From: Trichopria drosophilae
Taxonomy: Eukaryota; Arthropoda; Insecta; Hymenoptera; Diapriidae
Direction: 5' to 3'
NCBI GenBank assembly: GCA_030407085.1
Contig: CM059587.1
Coordinates: 107,617,501 to 107,681,500, forward strand
Length of the DNA: 64,000 nucleotides
Every line of letters begins with the position of its first letter. Position 1 is the stretch's first letter. Below the pieces are notes generated by a model, which was not told where the DNA came from, did no database searches, and worked only from the letters and a program-made list of their open reading frames with translations. This document shows, one piece after another, positions 34,006 to 45,787 of the stretch. Made by a program: the position numbers and the translations under genes.

Positions 34006-37000
34006 CCCATTGTCCACATTTTGAAGGTGGAGATCCTCTCAGCTATTATATATAATGCCATTGATAAAATAATATAAGAACTCCTTTCGAGACCCTTTGG
34101 ATCTCACATCTTAATTATTCAACAGAAACACTTATTTCCCGTATCTAAATGTGTTTGGGCTTGGACTTTCTCAAACAATGGGAAGTTAGTCTGATCAATA
34201 AGCGAATAGTTTCTGATATGAGAAATCATTACAAATTACTCCAAATATTAAGCACGTGTAACAATATTCGTTAATTTAGGACAACTGAAGCAGTAAATTG
34301 TAATTTCCATATCTCGTTGCGAAGCCTCTTTTTCGTCTAATAAGCATGATCGTGCGATTCAACCGATTAGTTTCGGAGATTCAGCATCAAAAGGAAGACG
34401 ACCCGTGCACGTCACTGGCATAATTAATGGTCCGCTGTTTGTTTTCCGGAATAATAGCAAATCGATCGATTCACATCCGAAACGCTGTCTCACAATCTAT
34501 ACGTTCTCGTATATTCGGGAAACAGTTTTTACGTCGCATCACGTCCTTCCACCAACAGGAAATTTCCTTAAGGGTAGAGTAAACAGAATGACAGTCTTTC
34601 CCCTGCCGGCAACGTAAAAAATTCTTTTATTCGCGTCTTGTCGTACAATAAATTACTGAAAATTCATTTGCGAATAGTTGCTAGTATTTATAACATTCTA
34701 GAATGTTAAGAAAGCAAAAATGTAGAAAATCGTCTTAATTCAATTTAAGTTCAAATCTCATGACTGTACTATACAACAGGTTCGTCATGCAATAAAGGGC
34801 AGAAACTGTCAGTGTCTGTTTCTATTTCCCACGTCTGGATTCATCTTAGGTGCGATAGGGGTGAGTCCCGTAGAGTGCCACGTGTGTTTCTTTTCTCCGA
34901 TGATGGTGACAACGCCGTCGACGACGCGACGTTCCGAATAGGAGGAACGAACGGAACGAAGACGAGAACGATTTATACTCCCGTCGAAGTAAAAGCCTCA
35001 TACGTGCCGCCTAAGGGCCCCATGCGTATGCCGAGGATTAGAATGCGCGTGAATGGGAGCAAATGCGAATTGATATGGTCGTTAAGAAAGACCCCTCCTT
35101 TGAACTAAGGCGCTGCTCCTCCAATGACGGGAGACGGAACCTTCCTTTTCCTTAACGTGGTAACATGGGGACCATGATTTGTTATAAATTCGAACGCGTG
35201 TCCACATAACCGCCTTCGATCGTTCCTACAACGACCGTGATCAATGGGAATTGGCAATGAACACCTTGGGCAGAAAAAATGCACTCGAGGTCACGGGATC
35301 AAATTCTTGATGTTCCAAGATGCCATGAACAGAACATTAATATATTTTTATCAGTTTAATGTAACCAAGAATTTTGTAAAAGATAACCAATACAGAATTC
35401 CAAAAGTATATATTGAAATTCGCAAAATGTATCACCAAATAGTAAAACCCTCGTTTCGCAGAACGTCTTACGGAGTTCGGTGACTTAATTCCACTGGAAT
35501 CGACTGTTGAAAAATTGTGTTTGCCGAACTGAAATCTCCTTGAATCGACAAAGGGTTCGAAACGTCTGTACGTGTGATCGATCGTTGGGCGAAATTCAAA
35601 AGAGGAAAACCAGTTTGATCGAGTGACAGGCGCTTATATAATGTAGTCACAGTTGCCGCGTGTAGATGTAAATGATCCAGAAAATCAACATCTTGACGGA
35701 GTTTGTTAAATTCGAATAGGTGCTTAACTGTTGGGGCGAATTCTGCGGTTTTTATGACACTTGTCCTTTATGTGACGGTGAAAATGAATCAGATAATAAA
35801 CCGATCACGCTCATACATTTTTCAGTGTTAGTTGATGATTCAGACTCGAGAATTATTTCTTCTCAGAATAATGATAAAACAAGTGCAAACAAAATGAAAA
35901 CTCTACGAGAAATGCGTCTTGGAAATTGAAAACTACAGTAATTCAGCACAAAAGCTATTCACCCGATGTCTTCGCAATTATGATGCACCAGTAAATACGC
36001 CCCAATCAAGGACACTATCGATTTCCGTACAAATAAAACAACGACTTTTGAGAATTGTCGAGGGCTGAATCGAAGCTTTCCCTGTCGTGGAACAAGAAAA
36101 GGAAAAAACGTAAAAGGAAAGATAAGGAAGGAGAAGTAGAGTATGACGAGAGGGAAACCCTGTACATAGGAAATGGGTTTGGTATGCAGATTCGATCTGG
36201 GTCTGTCTCTCATTTCTTTCCTCTTTTCCTTCTCTGAATGCAAGGTGTTTTGTAGTCGACGTACTCGATTCGGCCGAGCAGAAGTCCGCAAAGCATTCCG
36301 TGCGGCACCCTATGTGTATCGGACTTTTCTAGACCGGGTAGCCGGACGCGAACATCATGCCGAAACATCAAACATCTATGCATAATGCCTCAGCCGCAAA
36401 AAATTTCGGATTTTGCTCGCCTGCGTGGAAATTATTTTCCGCGACAATACTGCTGATTTTCCGGCGATTATCGTTTCACTTTCGACTTTCCGGCAGCATT
36501 CGAAATATATTCTGATGGAGAATCCTGGATAAAATCATACCATTGTATTTTCTAGCTAAACGTAATTCTGTGTAAATACATGACACTAGTGTTCGAGAAT
36601 TAGAATTTTGTATTTCGTAGATTGATATCTTCATTTACAATTGCCGTTTAGGATTTTTGAGGATACAGGTCCCGAAAGATGAAGGCAATTTCCTCTGGGT
36701 TACGTGAAGAAAGCTTGATGTATAGCTTTATAAATGCCGGATTTACATACTTTCAGAGACCTGGTGCCCGGGTAAGAGAGAGGCACGTGGCAGCCTCTCA
36801 GTAACGTCGGGAGCAGATACGTAATTGCATCTTATCGCAATCCTGAAATGTAAATTTGCATTACATGAGTTGGTGGGTTCTCTGTGTAAGCTTTGCAGTA
36901 GACCATGTCAAATCATATAAACGATTTGTAAATAAGTCATTGTTAAGTAAAGACGTTCGAATCTGTCGTAGTGTAGGCTCCTTGAATAAAAAAATATTGC

Positions 37001-38629
37001 GACGAAGATTTATGGAAAACATTAATAGAAATTGGATTTGACAGAGTTAATGTTACTATATCGAAGTACTGATTTTGAGGCTGGTCACTGTAACGACATA
37101 TATTGTATTGTGTTTCCTTTTAAGTATGGCATATATTAGACAACTATGAAGCACATCATTGAAATGACGCAGAGGAAAAAATCTAAACGTAGAGTTCGGA
37201 ATAATACTCTACTAACTAATATAATATAAACTGGTAATTTAGATTGCAAAAACTTATCGAATTATTACTTCGACGAAGAAAGGTTTACGTGACGACATAC
37301 GCGAGTCTTCATCGAATTTTCTTGTCGAGAAAGTTCGTCACCGGCATGACTCGAATTACAAAGTTTCGTTCTGACATAATGCGTAAAGCGACGAAGCTTT
37401 GCTCTTTACGCGAATACTTAAGCTCCGCGCCTTCCCTACCTTCTCCTCTTTCATCTTCAGCGATTCATTTATTGCTACTCGACAAATAATTACCGACAGA
37501 GAGATGGCTGCATCGCTGCTGCGCGTTTTCCATATAATAGCGGAGTACTGTATTCGGTATAAAATGCACTCAGTCGTCTGAATCGAGAGAAAAGTTATTC
37601 AGACGCGTCTTAATATAACTTAGCAGAAATGGATACGTTTTCGTTTTTTTCCTTAAAGGAGCTTTTCTGAGTCGTCGACAATAAGCGCTCCCATAAATGC
37701 AGAAAATGAAGGGAAGCGGTTACGACTGGTAATAAGCTGCTGTAAATAACCCCCGGTGAAGGGTTCTTGAAATTAATTAAACTGTAAATGATTACCTTCA
37801 AGACTGAGCTCGGAGTCAATGTCAGGTGTTAAAACAATTTCACTGTATACGATACATGAGTGAATCCTGCTTCATTGGAATAAACCAAGGCTTAAGAGTC
37901 TGGCTATTTTGAGGTATAATTTGATTACTGTCTTAGAAATTGATGAGAAAAAGGTATATGCAGTGTTTTTGGAAAAGTGTATAACTGTAAAATGTTCTGT
38001 GATAAATATAAAGAATTTTATACAAACGAATTGTTGCATGTCCTATTAAGAAATAATAATAAGCCAAGATAAACAGAAAGGAATTTAAAAGCTAAAAATT
38101 GACGTAGTTACTTCAGCCACTGCAAGTCGTGGTCATGACTGCTGCACCGCTATCATTGCCGCTTTCCGCGATCGTTATAAAAATGGGCTTGTTTGATGGG
38201 CTCCAGAAAAAAAATTACTTAGTTTAATACACGCGTTACCACAACACGTTTACATTCTCCACCTATACTATTTTTAAACCAAACTTATATTAAACGATAG
38301 TGTCTTTACTGGGATTAGTTAAAGGGTTTCGTTTAGTAAATGGATAATAAACGTTTAAAATATTTTCGATTTAAAAGCGTTTAAAAGATCCATGTAAAAA
38401 TATTATAGGTTCAAATTTTTATTAACGTATGTTAGAAACGAATATTGAACTGAATTATTTAGACATTGTATCATTGTGGTTTTAACTATTAATAATTTAA
38501 ATATTATTTTCTAATTATTAATCTGAAATCACCTACGGTAAGATGACCTTATCTGAAGCGTATTTATTTCGTTCTATCGCAAAATGTTGAACACATTCTC
38601 ATTCAAATGAATATCAAAGACTGATCCTA
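34006..38629. other. Gene-poor stretch with CpG-bearing patches
   Basis: Frames here have no recognisable domains. Less AT-biased patches lie at about 34800-35240 and 36240-36520. A perfect 16-bp palindrome AACATTCTAGAATGTT sits at about 34691, resembling paired heat-shock-element half sites. A GA-rich tract occurs at 36090-36160. Confidence 0.4.
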
Positions 38630-38785
38630 AAATGTGCCCGTTTTTTAGCAATCGAAATTCGGATTGATCGTGGTGCCAAAAGTGAAGTTATGGTGAGATA
38701 AAAACAAGAAAAAATTTCAAGTTAAGACGATACTTCCTTCTCGAGTAAATAGGAGCTCAAATTTGTTAAATTATAGCGTTTTCTA

Positions 38786-39212
38786 CACTCTAAAATTATT
38801 GGACTCAGATTTCAGCCCAAAGGAGTAGAAAATGGGGTAGGCGGGGTTCGACTACATTGGAGTTCTTTGGAGTCAAAATGTAGTTTAATGGCGTCAATAA
38901 ATACGGGAAAAAAGAAAGGCAACTGAATGCCGTATAGACAGAACTAGTTACTACGCAGCCGGCTTTTTTCTTTCAACTTGCTATAAGATAGTCAATTTTA
39001 AAGGTTTTAAAAATAATAACCGTCGGCCGGCCACGTAGTAACCAGTTTTCGACGCAGTATACAACTACAGCGGTAAAGGGATTCAAACCTAGCATGAAAT
39101 ACACCAACGGAGCAAATATGACTCCAAGAGAATACAATCGAAGCCTGTAGGAGTGAAATTTAACGATTACTCTCTCTTGGACTCCGCAATTGAGTCCAAT
39201 AATTTTAGAGTG
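38786..39212. mobile_element. 427-bp TA-flanked MITE nested in the foldback left arm
   Basis: Perfect 22-bp terminal inverted repeats start CACTCTAAAATTATTGGACT (38786-38807) and mirror 39191-39212. TA dinucleotides flank both sides (38784-38785 and 39213-39214). An inner inverted pair, TAGTTACTACGCAGCCGGC against GCCGGCCACGTAGTAACCA, lies near 38945-38963 and 39024-39042. The uninterrupted right arm of the host foldback reads GCGTTTTCTAGTATCACC with one TA, which is the empty site. TA duplication and short TIRs fit a Tc1/mariner-type non-autonomous element. There is no ORF. Confidence 0.88.
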
Positions 39213-39317
39213 TAGTATTACCCTGTATCGAGTATTCTGAATGACAACCCGTCTCGAGAATACCATATTTTTAAAATAAATTGTGAAATTGTGTGGATGT
39301 GTGTCCCAAAGACCCCT

Positions 39318-39323
<6 letters not shown>

Positions 39324-39388
<65 letters not shown>
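39324..39388. repeat. (CA)n microsatellite
   Basis: About 32 uninterrupted CA units lie in the loop of the foldback element, preceded by CGCGCG. Frames through it on the minus strand code for long Cys-Val runs and are artefacts. Confidence 0.97.
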
Positions 39389-39390
<2 letters not shown>

Positions 39391-39755
39391 GAATAGAAAG
39401 AATCTGAAGTAAGTATAAATAGGACATGAGGTTCGAACCGTCGATTTACTATGACCGTCCATCGCATCCATATTACACACATACACGATTACCCGGACAC
39501 ATTCACGCACGCAGACACACACCCACACAATTTCACATTTAATTTTAAAAATATGGTTTTCTCGAGACGGATCGTCATTCGGAATACTCGATACAGGTGA
39601 TACTAGAAAACGCTATAATTTAACATATGGCCCCCTATTTACTCGAGAAGTGTCGTCCCAAATTGCAATTTTTTTCTTGTTTTTATCTCACCATAACTTA
39701 ACTTTTGGCAGTATAATTAATCCGAATTTAGATTGCTAAAAAACGGGCACTTTTA

Positions 39756-41613
39756 AAGTTTTTTGGGGGTCACTCTTTCAGAAGTTTAAATCTTGAATTT
39801 TAGTTTAAGTTTAAAAATGTAGTATTTTCTCTACTGGTGATCGAATTTCTTAAGAAAGGACGCGAAAAAGAGCAGATGAAACTTAAGAAAGTTAGCATAT
39901 TTGATGTCTTAATTGCCATTCACAGTTTTGTCTTCTGAGTTTCTTCCAAAGGACAATAAATGCCTTTGGAATAAAAAGTGAACTTGTGCAATATTTACGT
40001 CAGGTACCGACGTATCGATGATGTCTGCAGTGTAAGTCTGCTTTTATGGTATTTAGAGGATCAAGTGACATCAACATTTTTTATAATATTTTAATTATCC
40101 GATGTAACGATGTCATTTTTTGTATTTTGGCATTGTGCTTTACGTAGTCATAAATGTTACAATAACGAATAGATGCAATATATTTTGCAAGTACGACGGA
40201 TTGAAATTATTTTCTATTGTTTGTATGAATCGGAACTCTTCTTCGTAACAAATTACATTTCGCAATTTCATTGTAACAAAAAGACTACTAAATGTCGATT
40301 AAAATTATACCGATATTGCACTACTATAAGCCCTACCGATCAGTGGAATAAATAATGCACTGGAAACATAAAGAAGTATGCAAATCTCGGGTATAATACA
40401 CAGACTTTCGATTATGCAAATATTGAATTCCGTCCAGTCATTAACTACTTCCAAAAAGGATAAGGAATAAGATTGGGAATGATCATCTGTAATATTCCCT
40501 CTTTTCATACTACGTCGCCTTTTCCACCAAACACAAGTTCGATCGTTTTACTTCGTAAGAATCGACCAATGAAACAAGAACCAATAACGCAAGTTAAGAC
40601 TTGGAAGTAATATCCCAATTGAAGGTGTTCGCTATTGGTGGTCGAACATTAAACTCGTTATATACGCAAAGTCGCGTGGGTGCTAAATCGCTAATAGATA
40701 AAAGATAAAACTCGCGTGGGTATCTCGTCGCAAGCCAAGGCATGGAATAAGATTTAAATAGTACACAATACTATAATAGATAGAAAACGGGTAGTTACTA
40801 TATGATGAAATATCATATAGTATTGGGAAACAACATAAAATATTGTATGAAAAAAATAATTCAGTACTTCCGGTTCGGAGATATTGGAATGAATTTATTA
40901 CAAATCTAAATTGGATATGTCATCAGGCATGCTTTAAAGAATAAGCGTTATGTCTTTAGAGTAAAACGTACAAAATATTTTTAAATGATGTTTTTTTTAA
41001 AGTGTGCGACGTCACTGATAATTTGGAAGTAGGGGCTATAAATCGGTACTGAATGGCAACATTATTTTATACTTATAAGACCAAATCGTTCGTATGTAAT
41101 AAGAAATAACATCTTCAAGAAAAATGTATTATTAAGAAATGTTTCTTCAGATAAAAAAAGTGCAGAATATATTGCAGTAGCAAGTTTTCAAATTTAGGTA
41201 ATATATTTACAAACAACCATGCTTTAACAATATTTCCTGTTTATAAATTTGCAATTACAATTTATTTTGTAAAATTTCGTCCTTTCAAATTCGGGCGAAC
41301 TCACGTAGTTACGTTTAGTTTAGGAGGACATTCCACTTTGAACACTCAAAAAAGCACTACATTTATCATAATTGACACATCCAGGAAACTTTAGTATTTT
41401 CAGAATCTCTGGACAATATGTTAATATATTGTAATATATAATAGAACAGCATAACCCTTTAACAAATCATTGTAAACTTTGATTTTCGTTGAAGAAGTTA
41501 ATATATAACATCGGCTTGGCAGCACTTTAATTTCATATAAAGAATACAATTTTTACAGGAGAACATTTGACCGTAAATGAGTTGCGTTACAAACTGAATA
41601 ACAAAATAATTAT
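39756..41613. other. Gene-poor AT-rich stretch
   Basis: I see no coding frame with a known domain, no RNA gene and no bounded repeat here. Confidence 0.45.
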
Positions 41614-42040
41614 TTTAAATTTGGTGGGTTTTTCCTGCAACGCAATTGGTCGTGATTGCATCAATCAAACATTTCAACATGGTTGAAATATTTTCCAAGC
41701 TCCATCTGTCGGAATGATTCCGATTCCCGAGCAGGCGGCTTTTTTGAAGAAACATTTTTAAAGAAAAATGTAAATCGAAATCGAAAATAGTAAATCGATA
41801 GGTCCCAGGATCGTACCCTGGTATCTGCCGAATGTTCGTGCAAGTTCCCTGTTATTTTTTCTGAATTTTTCAAATATTTTCGGGTTCTTCATATTTTTCA
41901 TATAATTAACATCTCCTTCGGATCTTAGAATCGGAATGATTCCGACAGATGGCGCTTGGAAAATATTTCAACCATGTTGAAATATTTGATTGATGCAATC
42001 ACGACCAATTGCGTTGCAGGAAAAATCCACCAAATTTAAA
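41614..42040. mobile_element. Foldback MITE with 113-bp inverted arms
   Basis: The left arm 41614-41726 is an inverted copy of the right arm 41928-42040 with only about four mismatches. Both arms contain TTCCTGCAACGCAATTGG, TGATTGCATCAATCAAA, ATTTCAACATGGTTGAAATA and CCATCTGTCGGAAT. The 201-bp interior has a palindrome CCAGGATCGTACCCTGG and no ORF of note. The outer ends merge with TTTAAATTT on both sides, so the exact boundary and target duplication are ambiguous. The high arm identity suggests a fairly recent insertion. Confidence 0.85.
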
Positions 42041-42170
42041 TTTATTAATTGTTTAATATCATCCTACAAGAAAATTATACAAAATAATCATATCATGAGT
42101 TCTTAACAATGTCTTAAAATCTTAACGACTTAATTGTAGGGGAAAGCGCCGGAGTAAAAATTTCCATACG

Positions 42171-42324
42171 GCCCTGATCAGGTCCTGTTCAGGCTGCCTG
42201 AATATATTTCAGGCCCTTATCAGGCTATACTATCAGGGCCTGATCAAAAACGTAACGATGTTATTGGTCCGGGCTGGATCAGACATCACGATATCCGGCC
42301 CTGTTCAGGGCTTGATAAGGGCTT
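42171..42324. repeat. Cluster of CCTGATCAGG-type palindromes
   Basis: Variants of CCTGATCAGG (CCCTGATCAGG, CCTGTTCAGG, CCCTTATCAGG, AGGGCCTGATCA, CCCTGTTCAGGG, CTTGATAAGGGC) recur about eight times in 150 bp. The block is much richer in GC than its flanks. It looks like a short degenerate tandem array, possibly part of an interspersed repeat. Confidence 0.55.
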
Positions 42325-42330
42325 ATTGCT

Positions 42331-44835
42331 TATAATTTGATCAAAACTGAATGTATCGATCGCTCCCTCCGAATCGCCATTATTTAACTCTTTTAGAATA
42401 TAAATTTACTAATGTAATATTTAATGTAAATCCACTATTCTAATATTTATTTCTTTTTTAAAATCTAAACTACATGACTTTATTACATGCACACAATGGG
42501 CACACCCGGATACCCATTAGATGTAAACTCGTGTTTTGAGTTAAATTTATTTATTAACATTGATAAATATTTTATCGAGGTGATAATGGTTTATAAATAA
42601 ATAACAAATTTCTATCATTTTATGCACTACAAGGGCATTAAACATTTATTCTGCAAAATCCGTACGTCTTATAAGTGCAATGCAGTGTTAATCGTAGACG
42701 AGTACCCTGGGTACGTAATAACATAATAATATAATACTATTTACGCACACTGTAACATAAAAGTTTTCTTGCAATACCTTAATTTTTCCTACAAATCCGA
42801 TAACGCCTGTTGGCATATGGAAACCGAGTCGTCTAACTACGTTTACTTGACAAAAATTGTTGGAACCACACAATTTCGGCATGACAAATTGCTGCTGTTT
42901 TAGCAGCATTTATTCAATTAGTTTCTAAAGATTTTTATTTATGTTCTAGTTGTATTGTATTACAAGATTATTGGTTTTCATCAATTCCCAAATACTTTTC
43001 GTCTTATATCAAAAGCTTATCATTGGGTTTAATTGCACTCTTCAGCTTCACCACTTGAAAATGATTTTTCCTGACTCTACTCAGAACACCCCAACATCGT
43101 GCCTCACAATATGAAGTCAAATCATGAACAAAAGAAAACAGTACATAAATAACGAACCATCACGGTTCACCAAAATAAGTAAACTCTGCAAAGTACACAT
43201 AATGAGCAATAAATTCCAATAAACGATACAAACCCGTTGGGGCATAAATAAATGAATGTCGCACAGAAAAAAGACGAGGAACAAAACGGACTGTGCGTTA
43301 TAAATTTTCCAAATTCCATCCCAAAGCGAAAATAAGCTCACGAGACGAAGTCACGTGCAATGTTGAATTAATGTCGCGAGTGTGCGCATTATGTGTGCAA
43401 TATTCCCACATGTGCATTCTCTGTCTCTTGGTGCATATTATTTTTTCTTTGCCTTTCGTACCTTTTTTCCATCTCTCTTTTCCACGTTCTCAGTTTCTCT
43501 TATTTCAAAACTCGAAAGAAGCGCACGCTACATTTGCGTTCCACCGGAGAGGCGAAACGAGTGTTATTTAGTGCCCGAGTGCACGCGGCCCCGGTATAAA
43601 TATTTTTATTTATCCGAAGAGTAAGCCGGTAATTTACGCCCTCGGACGGGCCCCGGAAATTTTCGGCGATTTATGGCGTTTCCGTGCGACGCGGGAAATT
43701 AAAAGGCCCGCGGGTTATTCGCCGTGTTATTACGGGGAGTCGATAAACAGTCGGATTAGAGCCGCGAGACGCTGCGGCATCCTAAATGCACAATGGGCCC
43801 GATGGGCCCGATCGTTGAATTTCGAACGAATGGGTGCGGAAATATATTGAAATCCGTAAAATGCGAGGAGAAATATTTGCCTTCCATTGAGCCCTGATGG
43901 CCTCTGCGTAATATGAATATTTATTTTAATGGATATGTGAAACATATATTTCAATGGATACGACCAATCGGAATGTTCATCGTTTACGCTGTTGTTCGGT
44001 TTATACGCTTGAATTCAATGGCGATAAAACGTTTGTTTACGTTATTTTCGTTATCTCTCAATTTCAGCTACTTCGCAAAATAGACTTACAAGCTGCAACT
44101 ATTGCCGTGTCATTTCAGTTCACGGAAGTGAGCGTGGTGGAGGTTCAATATTTTAAGTGCTTTGGTGTAAAATAGTAATCTTGGATTCAACAAAATTTAC
44201 GATCCGACCGATGTATGGTATAGGTCTCTCGTTATTTTAACGTTTCTTAATCTCTCAGATTTGTCCTCTATCAAAAAATAATAAATGTTGTGGCCATATT
44301 TCTTGATAGAAAAACTAAGGGTCGATATACTATAAAAACTGCTTAGTATATAAACGGGTGAACTGATATTCGATACCCATATTTTTACATTGAACCTTCC
44401 TAACCTTCTTTTCTCGCTAAACTCAGGAATCTGATCACTCCCGAAATGTCACGAATATATCCGAAACGTATTAAGCAGAAAAATTAAACACGATCTAAGT
44501 ATTGATATTATCGAGTGTTAAAAATGTTGCCCCATTACTTGGATTATTACAGTACTTAGAAGGAATAAATTTAATAAATGTACAAAACTCGGTTGAAAAA
44601 GCTCATGGTTATGGAAATTAAAAAATTTATTTGCATAATCTTAGTAAAGATTTCCGTCGTATGTATAACTTCATGGAGATTGATTTGCTGTTGTTGAGAC
44701 ATGGCTAAAAGCGGGACTTTAACACGCAAAATGGTCGGATATTGAATGTCAAATTACTATACAGATTATTATTTTCTCCATGATACACAGCAGGGAGCGG
44801 GGTTACGTTTTCCAATCATCCTTATGTTTTTGGTA
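42331..44835. other. Gene-poor stretch containing a CpG-rich island
   Basis: Apart from the island at about 43540-43900, listed separately, no recognisable coding or repeat feature is seen. Confidence 0.4.
43540..43900. other. CpG-rich island, candidate conserved non-coding element
   Basis: This block alternates GC-rich and AT-rich patches (for example GACGGGCCCCGGAAATTTTCGG, then GGCGATTTATGGCG and GGCCCGCGGGTTATTCGCC) and is dense in CpG, unlike the flanks. TTTATGGC resembles a posterior Hox (Abd-B type) site. A tandem GATGGGCCC duplication occurs at about 43794-43811. No frame has a recognisable domain. A regulatory role is inference from composition only. Confidence 0.35.
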
Positions 44836-45785
44836 CACTCAAAAAAAAAAGTAGTGAAATGAACATTTTATTACTATGAATAATAGTGTGAAATGAGGAC
44901 TAGGCATGGTAATAGTTAAAATACCCATACTGAAATAGTAAAGTTTAACTATTTTTCATGATTCAAAATGCTATTTATCCTAATAGACAAATAGACTCAA
45001 CTATTTTGAAATAGTCATTTCAGAAAATGACCACCTTCACTGAGAGAAATTTCATCAGAAATTATCATAAAAAATATGGAAAGGAGTCAATATTTACTTT
45101 TTAAAAATATTTGTAAACTATGCACATGGCACATGAAAAGTCCACTTTTCTCCATTCGTCCTTTGTTTAAGATAAACACGGAAACAAAGAGAAAAACAAA
45201 ACATAAATATGGCGCTAAGTTTGAGAATGTCACACTCTAGCCAGTTAAAAAACGTATTATGCATTGCCATTATACACACAATTCAATGTCGTGTAACTAG
45301 TCTATAGATACACGTGCGAATACGACATGCATTACGTATTATGATATCTTGACGCCCGACGGTCCTTCTTATGACCAAATGAAAATCCACTTAAAAAACG
45401 GGAGCGATGGGCTCGAAGAAGAAAAGTTGCGAACGCCGCGTCGCTACCAGGCGGCATCAAAACACGGAGTGCGGCAGTTTTTACTATAGATTTATAGTAA
45501 ATACAAACTTTAACTATGAATTATAGTAAATATAAAGACTTACTACGAGACATAGTGTGAAATGAAGACTACACTAGATTATAGTTAATATAACTATATT
45601 TGTCATATTTATTTAAATCATTCTACGTTGTTCCCTTTTTTACCTATAAGGAGATAGTTGGTGTGACAAAATTATAGTAAGATCGACTATAAAAGTGGTA
45701 AATTTAACTATTTTTCATAGTAGTTATAACTATATTTTTCCAACTATATGATATAGTCAATTTAACATGCATCTTTTTCTCAGTG
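44836..45785. mobile_element. TA-flanked composite MITE-like element
   Basis: The ends CACTCAAAAAAA (44836) and TTTTTCTCAGTG (ending 45785) are imperfect inverted repeats flanked by TA (44834-44835 and 45786-45787). Inside, two related blocks lie in the same orientation. ATAGTGTGAAATGAGGACT at 44883 recurs with one mismatch at 45552, and TTTAACTATTTTTCAT at 44944 recurs at 45703. A CACTGAGAGAAA terminus-like sequence sits at about 45038. Dense ACTAT/ATAGT motifs fill both blocks. It may be one long element or two MITE copies with 420 bp between them. There is no transposase-like frame. Confidence 0.55.
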
Positions 45786-45787
45786 TA

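Larger units (their letters stand above)
38630..39755. mobile_element. Large foldback element with interrupted left arm
   Basis: The outer left sequence GTGCCCGTTTTTTAGCAATC (from 38634) is inverted at the right end near 39731-39750. Homology between the arms continues through GTTATGGTGAGATAAAAACA, CTCGAGTAAATAGG, AAATTATAGCGTTTTCTA, CTGTATCGAGTATTC, CGTCTCGAGAA and AATTGTGAAATTGTGTGG. The left arm spans 38634-38785 plus 39213-39310; the right arm spans 39510-39750. The loop holds a CA microsatellite. The left arm is split by a 427-bp MITE, listed separately. The arms differ at several positions, so this is not a recent duplication. It is best read as a non-autonomous foldback DNA element with no ORF of its own. 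Confidence 0.8.

Noticed and set aside
38973..39528. Minus-strand frames of 69-169 codons with long Cys-Val runs
   Set aside because: They are translations of the CA microsatellite and the foldback/MITE around it.
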